NCBI RefSeq assembly: GCF_024612015.1
Contig: NZ_CP102512.1
Span: 3,100,001 to 3,164,000 of the forward strand
DNA length: 64,000 bases
Source: Streptomyces sp. CA-210063
Lineage (GTDB): Bacteria > Actinomycetota > Actinomycetes > Streptomycetales > Streptomycetaceae
Direction: 5' to 3'
A program made the position numbers and the translations under genes. Of this stretch, positions 1 through 8,578 are shown piece by piece. The notes under the pieces were generated by a model, which was given only the letters and a program-made list of their open reading frames with translations, searched no databases and was not told the DNA's origin. Numbering within the stretch: position 1 is the stretch's first letter; every line of letters starts with the position of its first letter.

Positions 1-1
1 A

Positions 2-370
2 CGCGACCTGCCGGACGGCCTCGACACCCGACTGGGCGAGGGCGGTCGCCGTACGGACGGCGCCCAGGCCCAGCAACTCGCCCTCGCCCGCGTCGTCCTG
101 GCCGACCCCCACACCCTCATCCTCGACGAGGCCACCGCCCTCCTCGACCCCACCACCGCCCGCCACACCGAACGCGCCCTCGCCGCCGTCCTCCAGGGCC
201 GCACCGTCATCGCCATCGCCCACCGCCTCCACACGGCCCACGACGCGGACCGCGTCGCCGTCATGGAGGACGGCCGCCTCACCGAACTGGGCACGCACGA
301 GGAACTGGTGGCAGCGGAGGGGGCGTACGCGGCGCTGTGGCGGAGGTGGCACGGGGAGGGGGTGGCCTGA
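2..370 (+). CDS. ABC transporter ATP-binding domain, C-terminal fragment
   Basis: The window opens inside this gene and 122 residues to the TGA are visible. It shows a Walker B/D-loop segment LILDEATALLD (visible residues 39-49) and an H-loop AIAHRL (71-76), followed by the usual GTHEELVAAEGAYAALW tail of exporter-type ABC ATPases that are fused to a transmembrane domain. The signature stretch before Walker B reads RTDGAQAQQLALAR, so the LSGGQ core is degenerate. That is typical of the non-canonical half of a heterodimeric exporter, though with only the 3' part visible the partner and substrate cannot be named. It ends 65 bp before the next gene. Confidence 0.85.
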   Translation, partial: RDLPDGLDTRLGEGGRRTDGAQAQQLALARVVLADPHTLILDEATALLDPTTARHTERALAAVLQGRTVIAIAHRLHTAHDADRVAVMEDGRLTELGTHEELVAAEGAYAALWRRWHGEGVA

Positions 371-435
371 CGGGCGTGCACGGCACCGTACAAGATTGCC
401 GAACAGCCCTACCACGATGAGGAGAACGCGTCCCC

Positions 436-651
436 GTGATGCCGCCGATGTGTGTCGTCTGCCCTCGCTCCCCGCGCCGCGACAGGCCGCTCGCGGAGTT
501 CACCCTGGTGTACTTCCGCGAGACCCGCACCTACCCCGAGGACTGGGTCGGTCACCCGGAGAACGCCGTGTGGTTCTGCGACGACCACGCGCACCTCGTC
601 GAGGGGCTGACCGACCTGACGGCCGACGAGGCGCTGGAACGGATCAAGTAG
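436..651 (+). CDS. small hypothetical protein with paired cysteines
   Basis: This is a 71-residue protein of unknown function. The start is ATG at 436 or the next codon, ATG 439. It begins MMPPMCVVCPRSPRRD, with a Cys-x-x-Cys pair near the N-terminus, and has a third Cys next to His and Asp (WFCDDHAHLV) in the second half. That arrangement could bind a metal, which is inference. Third-codon positions are strongly G/C, as in neighbouring real genes, and the other frames here are less convincing. No family was recognised. Confidence 0.55.
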   Translation: MMPPMCVVCPRSPRRDRPLAEFTLVYFRETRTYPEDWVGHPENAVWFCDDHAHLVEGLTDLTADEALERIK

Positions 652-926
652 CGCGCGGTGAACAGTCCGCATACCGAACATGACCAACCGGGCAACGGAC
701 CATTTCCGGCCAATCCTTGACGCGCTCCTGACAGGACACCCGGTCTCCTGCCACTCTGCCCACAACCGCGTCACAGCAAGCTCACAGTGGCCCGCCGTGC
801 CGCGAAGCACCCCTCACGCATGTGGTTTTCGCGTTCACCAGTTCACACCTTGTTCTGCCCGGGCGGTCACCAGCCGTCCGGTCTCCCCTGGCCGTGTGCA
901 CCACGGCCATGCAGAAGGAGTCAGTG

Positions 927-2993
927 TTGAGACGCCAGTCCCACAGACGCACCTCCCACACCGGTACCACCTTCGGCCACAGCACCCGGCGGCGCGCGGC
1001 CGCCGGCGCGCTCGTCGCCGTCACCGCCCTGCTCGCCGCGGCCGTCCAGTCGGGCGCCGCCACCGCCGCCCCGGAGAAGGCACCGTCGGCCGCGGACAAG
1101 GCGACCCCGGGCGCGGTCTCCGTGAAGCTCACCCCCGCCCAGCGGGCCGAGCTGATACGCGAGGCCAACGCCACGAAGGCGGAGACGGCCGAGGAGCTGA
1201 ACCTCGGCGCGAAGGAGAAGCTCGTCGTCCGTGACGTGGTCAAGGACCGCGACGGCACCGTGCACACCCGGTACGAGCGGACGTACGACGGCCTCCCGGT
1301 CCTCGGCGGCGACCTGGTCGTCGAGACGTCGAAGGCGGGCGACACCGAGGGCATCGTGAAGGCCACCAAGGCGACGATCAAGGTCCCGTCACTGACGCCG
1401 GCCGTCACCGCCGCCAAGGCCGAGAAGCAGGCGCTCGGCGCCGCGAAGGCGGAGGACGCCAAGAGCCCCGAGGTCAACCGCGCGCCGCGCAAGGTCGTCT
1501 GGGCCGCGAGCGGCAAGCCGGTCCTCGCCTACGAGACGGTCGTCGGCGGCTTCCAGCACGACGGCACCCCGCAGGAACTGCACGTCATCACCGATGCCAC
1601 CACGGGCGCGAAGCTGTTCGAGTGGGAGGCGATCGAGACCGGCACCGGCAACACGGTGTACAGCGGCCAGGTGACCCTCGGCACCACGCAGTCCGGTTCG
1701 ACGTACAACCTCACCGACGGCGCGCGCGGCGGCCACAAGACGTACAACCTGAACCGCGGCACGTCCGGCACCGGCACGCTCTTCTCCGGCCCCGACGACG
1801 TGTGGGGCAACGGCACCCCGTCGAACCTGGAGTCGGCCGCCGCGGACGCCCACTACGGCGCGGCGCTGACCTGGGACTACTACAAGAACGTGCACGGCCG
1901 CAGCGGCATCCGCGGTGACGGCGTCGGCGCCTACTCGCGTGTGCACTACGGCAACAACTACGTCAACGCGTTCTGGCAGGACTCCTGCTTCTGCATGACG
2001 TACGGCGACGGCTCGGGCAACGCCAACCCGCTGACGTCGATCGACGTGGCCGCGCACGAGATGACCCACGGGCTCACCTCCAACACGGCCGGCCTCAACT
2101 ACAGCGGCGAGTCCGGCGGTCTGAACGAGGCCACCTCGGACATCTTCGGCGCGACGGTCGAGTTCTACGCGGCGAACTCCTCCGACGTCGGTGACTACCT
2201 CATCGGCGAGGAGATCAACATCAACGGCGACGGCACGCCGCTGCGGTACATGGACCAGCCGAGCAGGGACGGCTCGTCGAGGGACGCGTGGTACTCGGGC
2301 ATCGGCTCGATCGACGTGCACTACTCGTCGGGCCCCGCGAACCACTTCTTCTACCTCCTCTCCGAGGGCAGCGGCGCCAAGACCATCAACGGCGTCAGCT
2401 ACAACTCGCCCACCTCGGACGGCCTGGCGGTGACCGGCATCGGCCGCGCCAAGGCGGAGCAGATCTGGTTCAGGGCGCTGACCACGAAGTTCACGTCCAC
2501 GACCAACTACGCGGCCGCCCGCACCGGCACCCTCGCGGCCGCCGGTGAGCTGTACGGCACGACGTCCGCCGAGTACACGGCGGTGCAGCACGCGTGGGCG
2601 GGCGTGAACGTGGGCGCGCGGCCCGGCGGCGGCGGGGGCGGCGGCACGTCGTTCGAGAACACGGCCGACGTATCGATTCCGGACAACGGCGCGGCGGTCA
2701 CCTCGTCGATCACCGTCTCCGGCCGGACCGGCAACGCGCCCTCGAACCTCGCGGTCGCCGTGGACGTCGTCCACACCTACATCGGTGACCTCCAGGTCCA
2801 GCTGGTCGCCCCCGACGGCACGGCGTACACGCTGAAGGCGTACGGCACCGGCGGGAGCACGGACAACATCAACACCACCTACACGGTGAACGCCTCCTCC
2901 GAAGTCGCCAACGGGGTCTGGCAGTTGAGGGTCCAGGACAACGCGGCGCAGGACACGGGCCGCATCAACAGCTGGAAGCTGACGTTCCCGTAG
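927..2993 (+). CDS. secreted M4-family zinc metalloprotease with P-domain
   Basis: This is a thermolysin-like extracellular neutral protease made as a prepro-protein. The start is taken as TTG 927, six bases after a GAAGGAG ribosome site (914-920). The in-frame ATG 909 would overlap that site. In order: a twin-Arg-rich basic N-terminus and hydrophobic signal ending near AATAAPEKA, an FTP/PepSY propeptide (about residues 60-230), the M4 catalytic domain with HEMTH (zinc ligands H377 and H381, catalytic E378) and the third ligand E401 in GGLNEATSD, a Gly-rich linker, and a C-terminal proprotein-convertase P-domain (about 570-688, NGVWQLRVQDNAAQDTGRI...). The next gene is a paralogue lacking the P-domain. 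Secretion and family are well supported; substrates are unknown. Confidence 0.93.
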   Translation: MRRQSHRRTSHTGTTFGHSTRRRAAAGALVAVTALLAAAVQSGAATAAPEKAPSAADKATPGAVSVKLTPAQRAELIREANATKAETAEELNLGAKEKLVVRDVVKDRDGTVHTRYERTYDGLPVLGGDLVVETSKAGDTEGIVKATKATIKVPSLTPAVTAAKAEKQALGAAKAEDAKSPEVNRAPRKVVWAASGKPVLAYETVVGGFQHDGTPQELHVITDATTGAKLFEWEAIETGTGNTVYSGQVTLGTTQSGSTYNLTDGARGGHKTYNLNRGTSGTGTLFSGPDDVWGNGTPSNLESAAADAHYGAALTWDYYKNVHGRSGIRGDGVGAYSRVHYGNNYVNAFWQDSCFCMTYGDGSGNANPLTSIDVAAHEMTHGLTSNTAGLNYSGESGGLNEATSDIFGATVEFYAANSSDVGDYLIGEEININGDGTPLRYMDQPSRDGSSRDAWYSGIGSIDVHYSSGPANHFFYLLSEGSGAKTINGVSYNSPTSDGLAVTGIGRAKAEQIWFRALTTKFTSTTNYAAARTGTLAAAGELYGTTSAEYTAVQHAWAGVNVGARPGGGGGGGTSFENTADVSIPDNGAAVTSSITVSGRTGNAPSNLAVAVDVVHTYIGDLQVQLVAPDGTAYTLKAYGTGGSTDNINTTYTVNASSEVANGVWQLRVQDNAAQDTGRINSWKLTFP

Positions 2994-3047
2994 GTCACCG
3001 CGTGACGTTCCCGTAGGTACCGCCTGACGTTCCCGTAGGCCACCGCT
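2980..3047 (+). repeat. three tandem 22-23 bp units starting at the stop codon
   Basis: The last codons of the M4 protease and its TAG stop are repeated: units at 2980-3002, 3003-3024 and 3025-3047 share the core TGACGTTCCCGTAGG and then (T/C)(C)ACCGC. The unit is not a multiple of three, so the extra copies are not in the reading frame. It looks like replication-slippage duplication in the 3' untranslated region. Confidence 0.9.
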
Positions 3048-3072
3048 CACGCGGACACTTCTCAGCCAGGCA

Positions 3073-3104
3073 CCGCCCCGGTGGGTCGATTCCCGCCGGG
3101 GCGG
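3073..3104 (+). terminator. hairpin terminator after first M4 protease
   Basis: A 13-bp inverted repeat (CCGCCCCGGTGGG at 3073-3085 and CCCGCCGGGGCGG at 3092-3104, one mismatch) encloses a 6-nt loop. It has no U-tract, which is usual for Streptomyces. It separates the two tandem protease genes, which therefore probably have their own promoters. Confidence 0.7.
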
Positions 3105-3252
3105 AGCCCGTTCACGTTCCCGAAACATTCACCGGACAGTTGACTTTCGGCCAACATCATCACCCCCTCCTGACATGAACACGCCTCAGGTGTCACTCTT
3201 CCTCCACCCGCCGCACCAGCACCAGAGCACTTCCCCCACATAAGGAGCTTGT

Positions 3253-4914
3253 GTGACTCCCCTCTACGCGCGTCACAAGCGCACTACCCTGGCCATCGCG
3301 ACCGCCGTCGCCGCCGGCGCGCTGCTGACCACCGGGCTGACCTCCGGCGCCACCGCCCAGCCCGCGCCCGTCACGGACAAGGCCCAGCCGGCCGGTGCCC
3401 AGGTCCCGCTGACCCCCGCCACGCGCACCGCCCTGATCAAGAAGGCGGACGCCGCCACGACCGCGACCGCCGACGAGATAGGCCTGGGCGCCAAGGAGGA
3501 GCTGGTCGTCCGCGACGTCCTCAAGGACGCCGACGGCACGGTCCACACGCGCTACGAGCGCACCTACGGCGGCCTCCCGGTCCTCGGCGGCGACCTGGTC
3601 GTCCACGAGTCCAAGGCCGGTGACATCAAGAGCATCACCAAGGCCACGCAGGCCTCCGTCAAGGTCGCCGACCTCACCGCGGACGTCACCAAGGCGACCG
3701 CCGAGAAGCAGGCACTGAAGGCCGCCAAGGCCGAGGGCTCCACCAAGACCGAGGCCGACAAGGCCCCGCGCAAGGTCGTCTGGGCCGCGAACGGCAAGCC
3801 CGCCCTCGCCTACGAGACGGTCGTCGGCGGCTTCCAGCACGACGGCACCCCGCAGGAGCTCCACGTCATCACCGACGCGGAGACCGGCAAGAAGCTGTAC
3901 GAGTTCGAGGCCATCCAGACCGGTTCGGGCAACAGCCAGTACAACGGCCAGGTCACCATCGGCACGTCCCTGTCGGGCTCGACGTACCAGCTGAACGACC
4001 CCTCCCGCGGCGCCCACAAGACGTACAACAAGGCCCGCGCCACGTCCTCCTCCGCAGGCACGCTCTTCACCGACGCGGACGACATCTGGGGCACCGGGAC
4101 CGCCACCAGCTCCTCCACCGACCAGAACGCCGCCGTGGACGCCCACTACGGCGCCCAGGTCACCTGGGACTTCTACAAGAACGTCCTCGGCCGCAACGGC
4201 ATCAAGAACAACGGCGTCGCCGCGTACTCCCGCGTCCACTACGGCAACGCGTACGTCAACGCCTTCTGGTCCGACACCTGCTTCTGCATGACGTACGGCG
4301 ACGGCGAGGGCAACGTCAAGCCGCTGACGTCCCTGGACGTGGCGGGCCACGAGATGACCCACGGCCTGACGTCGAACACGGCCGGCCTGAACTACAGCGG
4401 CGAGTCCGGCGGCCTGAACGAGGCCACCTCGGACATCCTCGGCACGGCGGTCGAGTTCTACGCGGCCAACTCCAAGGACCCGGGCGACTACCTCATCGGC
4501 GAGAAGGTCGACATCCGCGGCAACGGCACCCCGCTGCGCTACATGGACCAGCCGAGCAAGGACGGCAACTCGGCCAACGCCTGGTCGTCGTCGCTGGGCA
4601 GCCTGGACGTCCACTACTCCTCGGGCCCGGCGAACCACTTCTTCTACCTGCTGAGCGAGGGCAGCGGCAGCAAGACGATCAACGGGGTGTCGTACAACTC
4701 CCCCACCTCGAACGGCGCCACGATCACGGGCATCGGCCGCGACAAGGCCGTCCAGATCTGGTACAAGGCGCTGACCACGTACATGACGTCCACGACCAAC
4801 TACAAGGGCGCCCGCACGGCGACCCTGAACGCGGCGTCCTCCCTCTACGGCTCCAGCAGCACGGAGTACGCGGCGGTGAACGCGGCGTGGGCGGCGGTCA
4901 ACGTGACGGCGTGA
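3253..4914 (+). CDS. secreted M4-family zinc metalloprotease
   Basis: This is a second thermolysin-like exoprotease of 553 residues, clearly paralogous to the gene upstream: long near-identical stretches run through the propeptide and catalytic core. The GTG start at 3253 sits 5 bases after AAGGAG (3242-3247). It has a signal peptide (TTLAIATAVAAGALLTTGL...), an FTP/PepSY propeptide with the conserved VHTRYERTYGGLPVLGGDL, and then the catalytic domain with HEMTH (H366, E367, H370) and E390 in GGLNEATSD. It stops directly after the catalytic domain, so the P-domain of its neighbour is absent. The arrangement suggests a tandem gene duplication followed by domain loss or gain. Confidence 0.93.
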   Translation: MTPLYARHKRTTLAIATAVAAGALLTTGLTSGATAQPAPVTDKAQPAGAQVPLTPATRTALIKKADAATTATADEIGLGAKEELVVRDVLKDADGTVHTRYERTYGGLPVLGGDLVVHESKAGDIKSITKATQASVKVADLTADVTKATAEKQALKAAKAEGSTKTEADKAPRKVVWAANGKPALAYETVVGGFQHDGTPQELHVITDAETGKKLYEFEAIQTGSGNSQYNGQVTIGTSLSGSTYQLNDPSRGAHKTYNKARATSSSAGTLFTDADDIWGTGTATSSSTDQNAAVDAHYGAQVTWDFYKNVLGRNGIKNNGVAAYSRVHYGNAYVNAFWSDTCFCMTYGDGEGNVKPLTSLDVAGHEMTHGLTSNTAGLNYSGESGGLNEATSDILGTAVEFYAANSKDPGDYLIGEKVDIRGNGTPLRYMDQPSKDGNSANAWSSSLGSLDVHYSSGPANHFFYLLSEGSGSKTINGVSYNSPTSNGATITGIGRDKAVQIWYKALTTYMTSTTNYKGARTATLNAASSLYGSSSTEYAAVNAAWAAVNVTA

Positions 4915-4929
4915 CGCACATCTGAGCCA

Positions 4930-4968
4930 GGGCGGTACCCGGAGAGAAGGCGACTCCGGGTACCGCCC
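4930..4968 (+). terminator. strong hairpin terminator
   Basis: A perfect 15-bp inverted repeat (GGGCGGTACCCGGAG at 4930-4944 and its complement at 4954-4968) encloses a 9-nt loop, starting 15 bases after the second protease stop codon. It isolates the protease from the DUF1990 gene that starts 13 bp later. Confidence 0.9.
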
Positions 4969-4981
4969 TAGGCTTTGGCCC

Positions 4982-5515
4982 ATGCCCCACACCGACGGCC
5001 CCCTCCCCGAGGGCCCCTTCACGTACGACGCGGTCGGCGCGACCCGCGAGGGCCACTGCCCACCCGACTTCAAGCCCCTCCACGTCCGCACCCGCATCGG
5101 CGAGGGCGTCGACGTGTTCGAGCGAGCCGCGCACGCGGTCCTCACCTGGGAAATGCACCGCGCACTGGGCGTCGGCATCCACGCCGACGCACCCGAGGCA
5201 GCCCCGGGCGTCGACGTGACGGTCACCCTGGGCGGCGTCATCAAGGCCCCCTGCCGCGTGGTGTGGACCCTCGACGAACCCCGCCGCAAGGGCTGGGCCT
5301 ACGGCACGCTGCCGGGCCACCCCGAATGCGGCGAGGAGGCCTTCGTCGTCGACCGCACGGGGGACGGCACGGTCTGGCTGACGGTCACGGCCTTCAGCCG
5401 GGGCGCCAAGTGGTACGCGCGGGCGGGCGGGGCGGCGACGAGGGGGTTGCAGCATGCGTATGCGCGGCGGTGCGGGGTGGTGTTGCGGAGGTTGGCTGGG
5501 GACCCGAAGGAGTGA
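4982..5515 (+). CDS. DUF1990 family protein
   Basis: A 177-residue cytosolic protein that matches the DUF1990 pattern as I know it: an N-terminal FTYDAVGATREGHCPPDF, a central VGIHADAPEAAPGVDVTVTLG strand pair, then RVVWTLDEPRRKGWAYGTLPGHPECGEEAFVV and a C-terminal ...HAYARRCGVVLRRLA. The biochemical function of the family is unknown to me. There is no obvious ribosome site, and the ATG lies 13 bases after the preceding terminator stem. The 3' 243 bp recur at 11050-11291 as a broken partial copy. Confidence 0.85.
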   Translation: MPHTDGPLPEGPFTYDAVGATREGHCPPDFKPLHVRTRIGEGVDVFERAAHAVLTWEMHRALGVGIHADAPEAAPGVDVTVTLGGVIKAPCRVVWTLDEPRRKGWAYGTLPGHPECGEEAFVVDRTGDGTVWLTVTAFSRGAKWYARAGGAATRGLQHAYARRCGVVLRRLAGDPKE

Positions 5516-5534
5516 GCGGGGGCCATGGCCGCTC
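5514..5534. terminator. weak hairpin between convergent genes
   Basis: GAGCGG and CCGCTC flank an inner GGCCATGG palindrome, starting inside the DUF1990 stop codon and lying 30 bases before the end of the convergent lipoprotein gene. It could terminate from either direction, but the outer stem is only 6 bp. Confidence 0.35.
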
Positions 5535-5565
5535 CCGGGCGACCTCGTGGGTGCATGCCGCACCG

Positions 5566-6282
5566 TCACCTGCTCTGGGCGTCGCGCAGCCGCTCGGTCT
5601 GCTTGGTGATGGGAGCGGTGGGGAAGTTCGAGGTGCGGCCGACCTCCAGGGACTGGTAGGTCGCGATGACGTTGCCGGTCCTGACGACGATGAACAGTTC
5701 GTCACGCTTGCCGAATTCGAGGGTGCTGTACTCCCTGTACTGCAGGGCCTCGTCGCCGACTTCGGGCGCCTTCTGTGTCTTCACGGTCGAGGTGTAGGCG
5801 CCGGTCCACCCGTCGCCCTGGTAGGTGGCGCACGAGCCCAGGGCTTGCTCGAGTTCCGTGAAGAGCTGCTCGGCCTTGCCGTCGTCGTAGGCGGCGAGGG
5901 TGGCACCACCGGGGTAGATGCCGCCCTTCCAGTTGATGATCTGCCCCACCACCGCTGACGCGGTGGACCCGCCGCGGATGTCGTGCACCTTCTGGCAGTC
6001 CGGATCCGAGGCGGGCTTGAACGAGGGACGGTCGGCGGGGTCAGTGCGCTCCTGGACGGGGATACCGTCTGGGCGGGCCTGAGGCAGATCATCCGCCTGA
6101 AGGACCAGCGCCTCCAACTCAGCCTCGCTCAGCGCCTCAGCCGGCGCGGTGGCGGTGGTGGAGGAGGACGGTTCAGCTCCGGAAGTCTTGGCTGTGCCGT
6201 CTGCGGTCGAGCAGCCGACCAACACCGCCGCGGTGGAGGGCATCAGGAAAGTCCGTGCCAGCAGTGGTATGCGCGCGTGCAT
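5566..6282 (-). CDS. putative lipoprotein
   Basis: An exported lipid-anchored protein of 238 residues. The start is the ATG at 6280-6282, preceded by a G-rich ribosome site (GGGGGGA, 6-base spacer); the longer frame upstream lacks one. The N-terminus MHARIPLLARTFLMPSTAAVLVGC has a lipobox (LVGC, Cys24). A Ser/Thr/Ala-rich linker follows, then a domain with EAELEALVLQADDLPQ, paired Cys (CQKVHDI, SCATYQG) and a C-terminal EVGRTSNF. The layout resembles PknH-type extracellular sensor domains, but I do not claim that family. It is divergent from the next gene with 157 bp between starts. Confidence 0.75.
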   Translation of the reverse strand: MHARIPLLARTFLMPSTAAVLVGCSTADGTAKTSGAEPSSSTTATAPAEALSEAELEALVLQADDLPQARPDGIPVQERTDPADRPSFKPASDPDCQKVHDIRGGSTASAVVGQIINWKGGIYPGGATLAAYDDGKAEQLFTELEQALGSCATYQGDGWTGAYTSTVKTQKAPEVGDEALQYREYSTLEFGKRDELFIVVRTGNVIATYQSLEVGRTSNFPTAPITKQTERLRDAQSR

Positions 6283-6439
6283 GAGAAGTCCCCCCGAGAC
6301 CAGATCAAGAAAGGCGACCGTAACCGACGAAAAACCCGCCCGTCGAGCGATGGCAAACGGACGTCGTGGACCTCGATCCCTCTCCCCGTGTGTGACCCTG
6401 GACTCTGTTGAGCAGCGCAAAGACGATACGGGGGGTGTC

Positions 6440-7510
6440 GTGAGTCAGGTGCTGTATGGCGAGCGGTCCAGGAATCCGCTGGCGCGGACCGTGGAGTTGA
6501 CCGAGGACCGGCTGCGCAGGGGCGGCAGGATCACGCCGTTGAGTGAGCTGAACCTCGGTGCCATGGCCGAGGCGTTCCAGCGCGGGTACTGGCTAGGGGG
6601 CGGCGGGTCGGAACGCCCGCTGACGCGGCTGACGGCCGGCCCCGGGATCGTCCCGGTGACCCGCGTGACCGGCAGCTCCAAACCCATGAAGGTACGGCAG
6701 GCCGCCGAGTTCGCCCACAGGCTGGGCGAGTTGGCGGTATGGCACTGCGGTGGTCCGGCCCAGGTGGCCGCTCTGGCGGCCCAAGCCCAGGCCGAAGGCG
6801 TACCCCTGTGGATCGCACGCCGGTACGCACCCGGCCCCACCGGCCCGGTGACGGTCGCGGTGGACCGGCGCCTGATCCGCGTGGACGTATGGGGACCGCA
6901 CGCTCCCGTCGTACGGATCCGCGCTCCCCGCGGCTTCCATCACGACGCCCCGGAACCGTCCCGGGGCCTGCGACTGACCGTCGGCGACGTAACGGCGCGA
7001 CTCGTCCTCACGAAGCGGCTACGCAAGTCCAAGAGTTCCGTGGAGGTACGCCTGCCCAACGGCCACTGGGAACTGCGCCGGGAGACCTCGAAGAGTTCGT
7101 GGCTGCTGCGCGACGAGCGCCGTGTCGCCCTGCTGACGCGTCCACCACGCCACCAGGTACCCCCGCCGGGCACGGTCCTGCTGCCCTTGGCACCCATACG
7201 CCACGAGAGCCCCGACCCACTGGACGCCGTCATGGCGTATGTCTTCTCCGTCACCTTCGGGCTCGGGGACACGACGGGCCTGGCCCGCTTCCCATCGAAC
7301 CGCAAGCGCCCGTCCCGCGAGAGCGAGCCGATCGACCTCGCCGAATGGTGGGACCGCACCTGGTTCAGCAACCTCGGCAACAGCAGCGACGACAACGAGC
7401 CCGGCGGCAACGACGGCTGGGGTTCGGACGGCGGCGACGGCGGGGACTCCGGCGGCAGCGGGGACAGCGGGGGTGGGGACGGCGGGGGTGGCGGTGGCGG
7501 TGGCGACTAG
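6440..7510 (+). CDS. hypothetical protein with Gly/Ser/Asp tail
   Basis: A 356-residue protein I do not recognise. The start is GTG 6440 (VSQVLYGERSRN), just after GGGGGT; the frame is open further upstream but crosses the divergent lipoprotein start. No signal peptide or membrane segment is seen. The first 290 residues are mixed alpha/beta with many Arg (LTKRLRKSKSSVEVRLPNGHWELRR). The last 55 or so are a low-complexity tail of Gly, Ser and Asp ending in a run of Gly. The stop codon TAG (7508-7510) is immediately followed by a transposase remnant on the other strand, so the original 3' end may have been altered. Confidence 0.65.
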   Translation: MSQVLYGERSRNPLARTVELTEDRLRRGGRITPLSELNLGAMAEAFQRGYWLGGGGSERPLTRLTAGPGIVPVTRVTGSSKPMKVRQAAEFAHRLGELAVWHCGGPAQVAALAAQAQAEGVPLWIARRYAPGPTGPVTVAVDRRLIRVDVWGPHAPVVRIRAPRGFHHDAPEPSRGLRLTVGDVTARLVLTKRLRKSKSSVEVRLPNGHWELRRETSKSSWLLRDERRVALLTRPPRHQVPPPGTVLLPLAPIRHESPDPLDAVMAYVFSVTFGLGDTTGLARFPSNRKRPSRESEPIDLAEWWDRTWFSNLGNSSDDNEPGGNDGWGSDGGDGGDSGGSGDSGGGDGGGGGGGGD

Positions 7511-7635
7511 GCCACCCGCCACCGCACCCCGTTGATCAACCGTCGCTGGTTGCGAGCCGGACGCCCCACCCCCGCTGTCGGCAGCAACGGCTCCAGCACT
7601 AACCACTGATCGTCCGAAAGGTCCCCACGCCCCAC
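7508..7635 (-). pseudogene. IS5-type transposase N-terminal remnant
   Basis: Read leftward from GTG 7635, the frame gives VGRGDLSDDQWLVLEPLLP and then TAGVGRPARNQRRLINGVRWRVA before a stop. This is the conserved opening of IS5/IS1112-type DDE transposases (D-L-T-D-x-Q-W...LEPLLP...N-G-x-x-W-R). Everything after WRVA is missing, so only about 42 of roughly 270 residues remain. The break coincides with the stop codon of the neighbouring plus-strand gene (CTAG shared). It contains a TTA Leu codon. The 290 bases to the right (7636-7924) hold no convincing gene and may be the rest of the IS flank; I could not define terminal repeats. Confidence 0.75.
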
Positions 7636-7911
7636 ACCGAGATCATCACGGCCTGAGGCATGTTCAGGAGCTCAGTTCAAAAACACGGCCTAGCTGACCC
7701 AGCACAGCGGCTTGGCCGACGGACCTTGCCGAAAGGCGTGATGTTCTCGGCCGACTGTGTACAAGTACATCTGACCGAGCTGCGCGCCCCCGGCTCGACT
7801 GGGTACGCCCGGCAGCCTGGACAGCATGCCGGGTCTCCGGCCTGGAAGCATCCCGCGGATGCCGACTGACCTGGGCGGGCGGCGAGCCGTCTTCGCTCGT
7901 ATTCGGCCGAC

Positions 7912-7917
7912 TACGCT
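7912..7917 (+). promoter_or_regulatory. possible -10 box for leaderless HAD gene
   Basis: TACGCT lies 7 bases before the ATG at 7925, and no ribosome site precedes that ATG. A start point 7-8 bases after the box would make a leaderless message. No clear -35 is visible. Confidence 0.3.
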
Positions 7918-7924
7918 GAACTTC

Positions 7925-8578
7925 ATGATTCGTGCGGTGGTTTTCGACGTTGGTGAGTGCCTGGTGGACGAGACCCGGGAGTACGGCACTTGGGCGGACT
8001 GGCTCGGAGTTCCCCGCCACACCTTCCATGCCGTGTTCGGTGCCGTCATCGCGCAGGGACGTGACTACCGCGAGACGTTTCAGGAGTTCCGGCCCGGCTT
8101 CGACCTGCACGAGGAGCGGGAGCGGCGGGCGGCTGCGGGGCAGTCTGAGACGTTCGGTGAGGGGGACCTGTACGACGATGTCCGGCCGACGCTGGCCCGG
8201 CTGCGGGCGGACGGGTTGTGGCTCGGAATCGCGGGCAACCAGACGATCCGGGCCGGGAAGATCCTCCGTGAGCTCCTCACCGACGACGTCGATCTGATCG
8301 GCACCAGCGACGACTGGGGCGCGAGCAAACCAGACCCGAAGTTCTTCGAGCGTGTCGCAGACGTCACCCCCTTCACCCACGACGAAATCCTCTACGTGGG
8401 CGACCGCGTCGACAACGACGTGCGTCCAGCCGTGATCGCCGGGATGCGTACCGCACTGGTGCGCCGTGGCCCCTGGGCGACCATTCAGTGGCAGAGCGAG
8501 GAAGCGAGGGAACTCCCCACATTCCGAGTCGAGAGCCTTGATGAACTGCCCCCTCTCATCCGGGATTTCAACGGGTGA
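7925..8578 (+). CDS. HAD-superfamily hydrolase
   Basis: A 217-residue haloacid-dehalogenase-fold hydrolase, probably a phosphatase of small metabolites. Motif I is VVFDVGECLVDE (the usual second Asp of DxD is Glu/Gly-shifted: DVGE, as in many FDVG-type members). Motif II is IAGNQT, motif III is the Lys in ASKPDPKFF, and motif IV is YVGDRVDNDV. A helical cap lies between motifs I and II. ATG 7925 is the first start giving the proper N-terminus MIRAVVFD; upstream sequence is non-coding in style. The 3' end overlaps the convergent XRE regulator by 11 bp. Confidence 0.88.
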   Translation: MIRAVVFDVGECLVDETREYGTWADWLGVPRHTFHAVFGAVIAQGRDYRETFQEFRPGFDLHEERERRAAAGQSETFGEGDLYDDVRPTLARLRADGLWLGIAGNQTIRAGKILRELLTDDVDLIGTSDDWGASKPDPKFFERVADVTPFTHDEILYVGDRVDNDVRPAVIAGMRTALVRRGPWATIQWQSEEARELPTFRVESLDELPPLIRDFNG

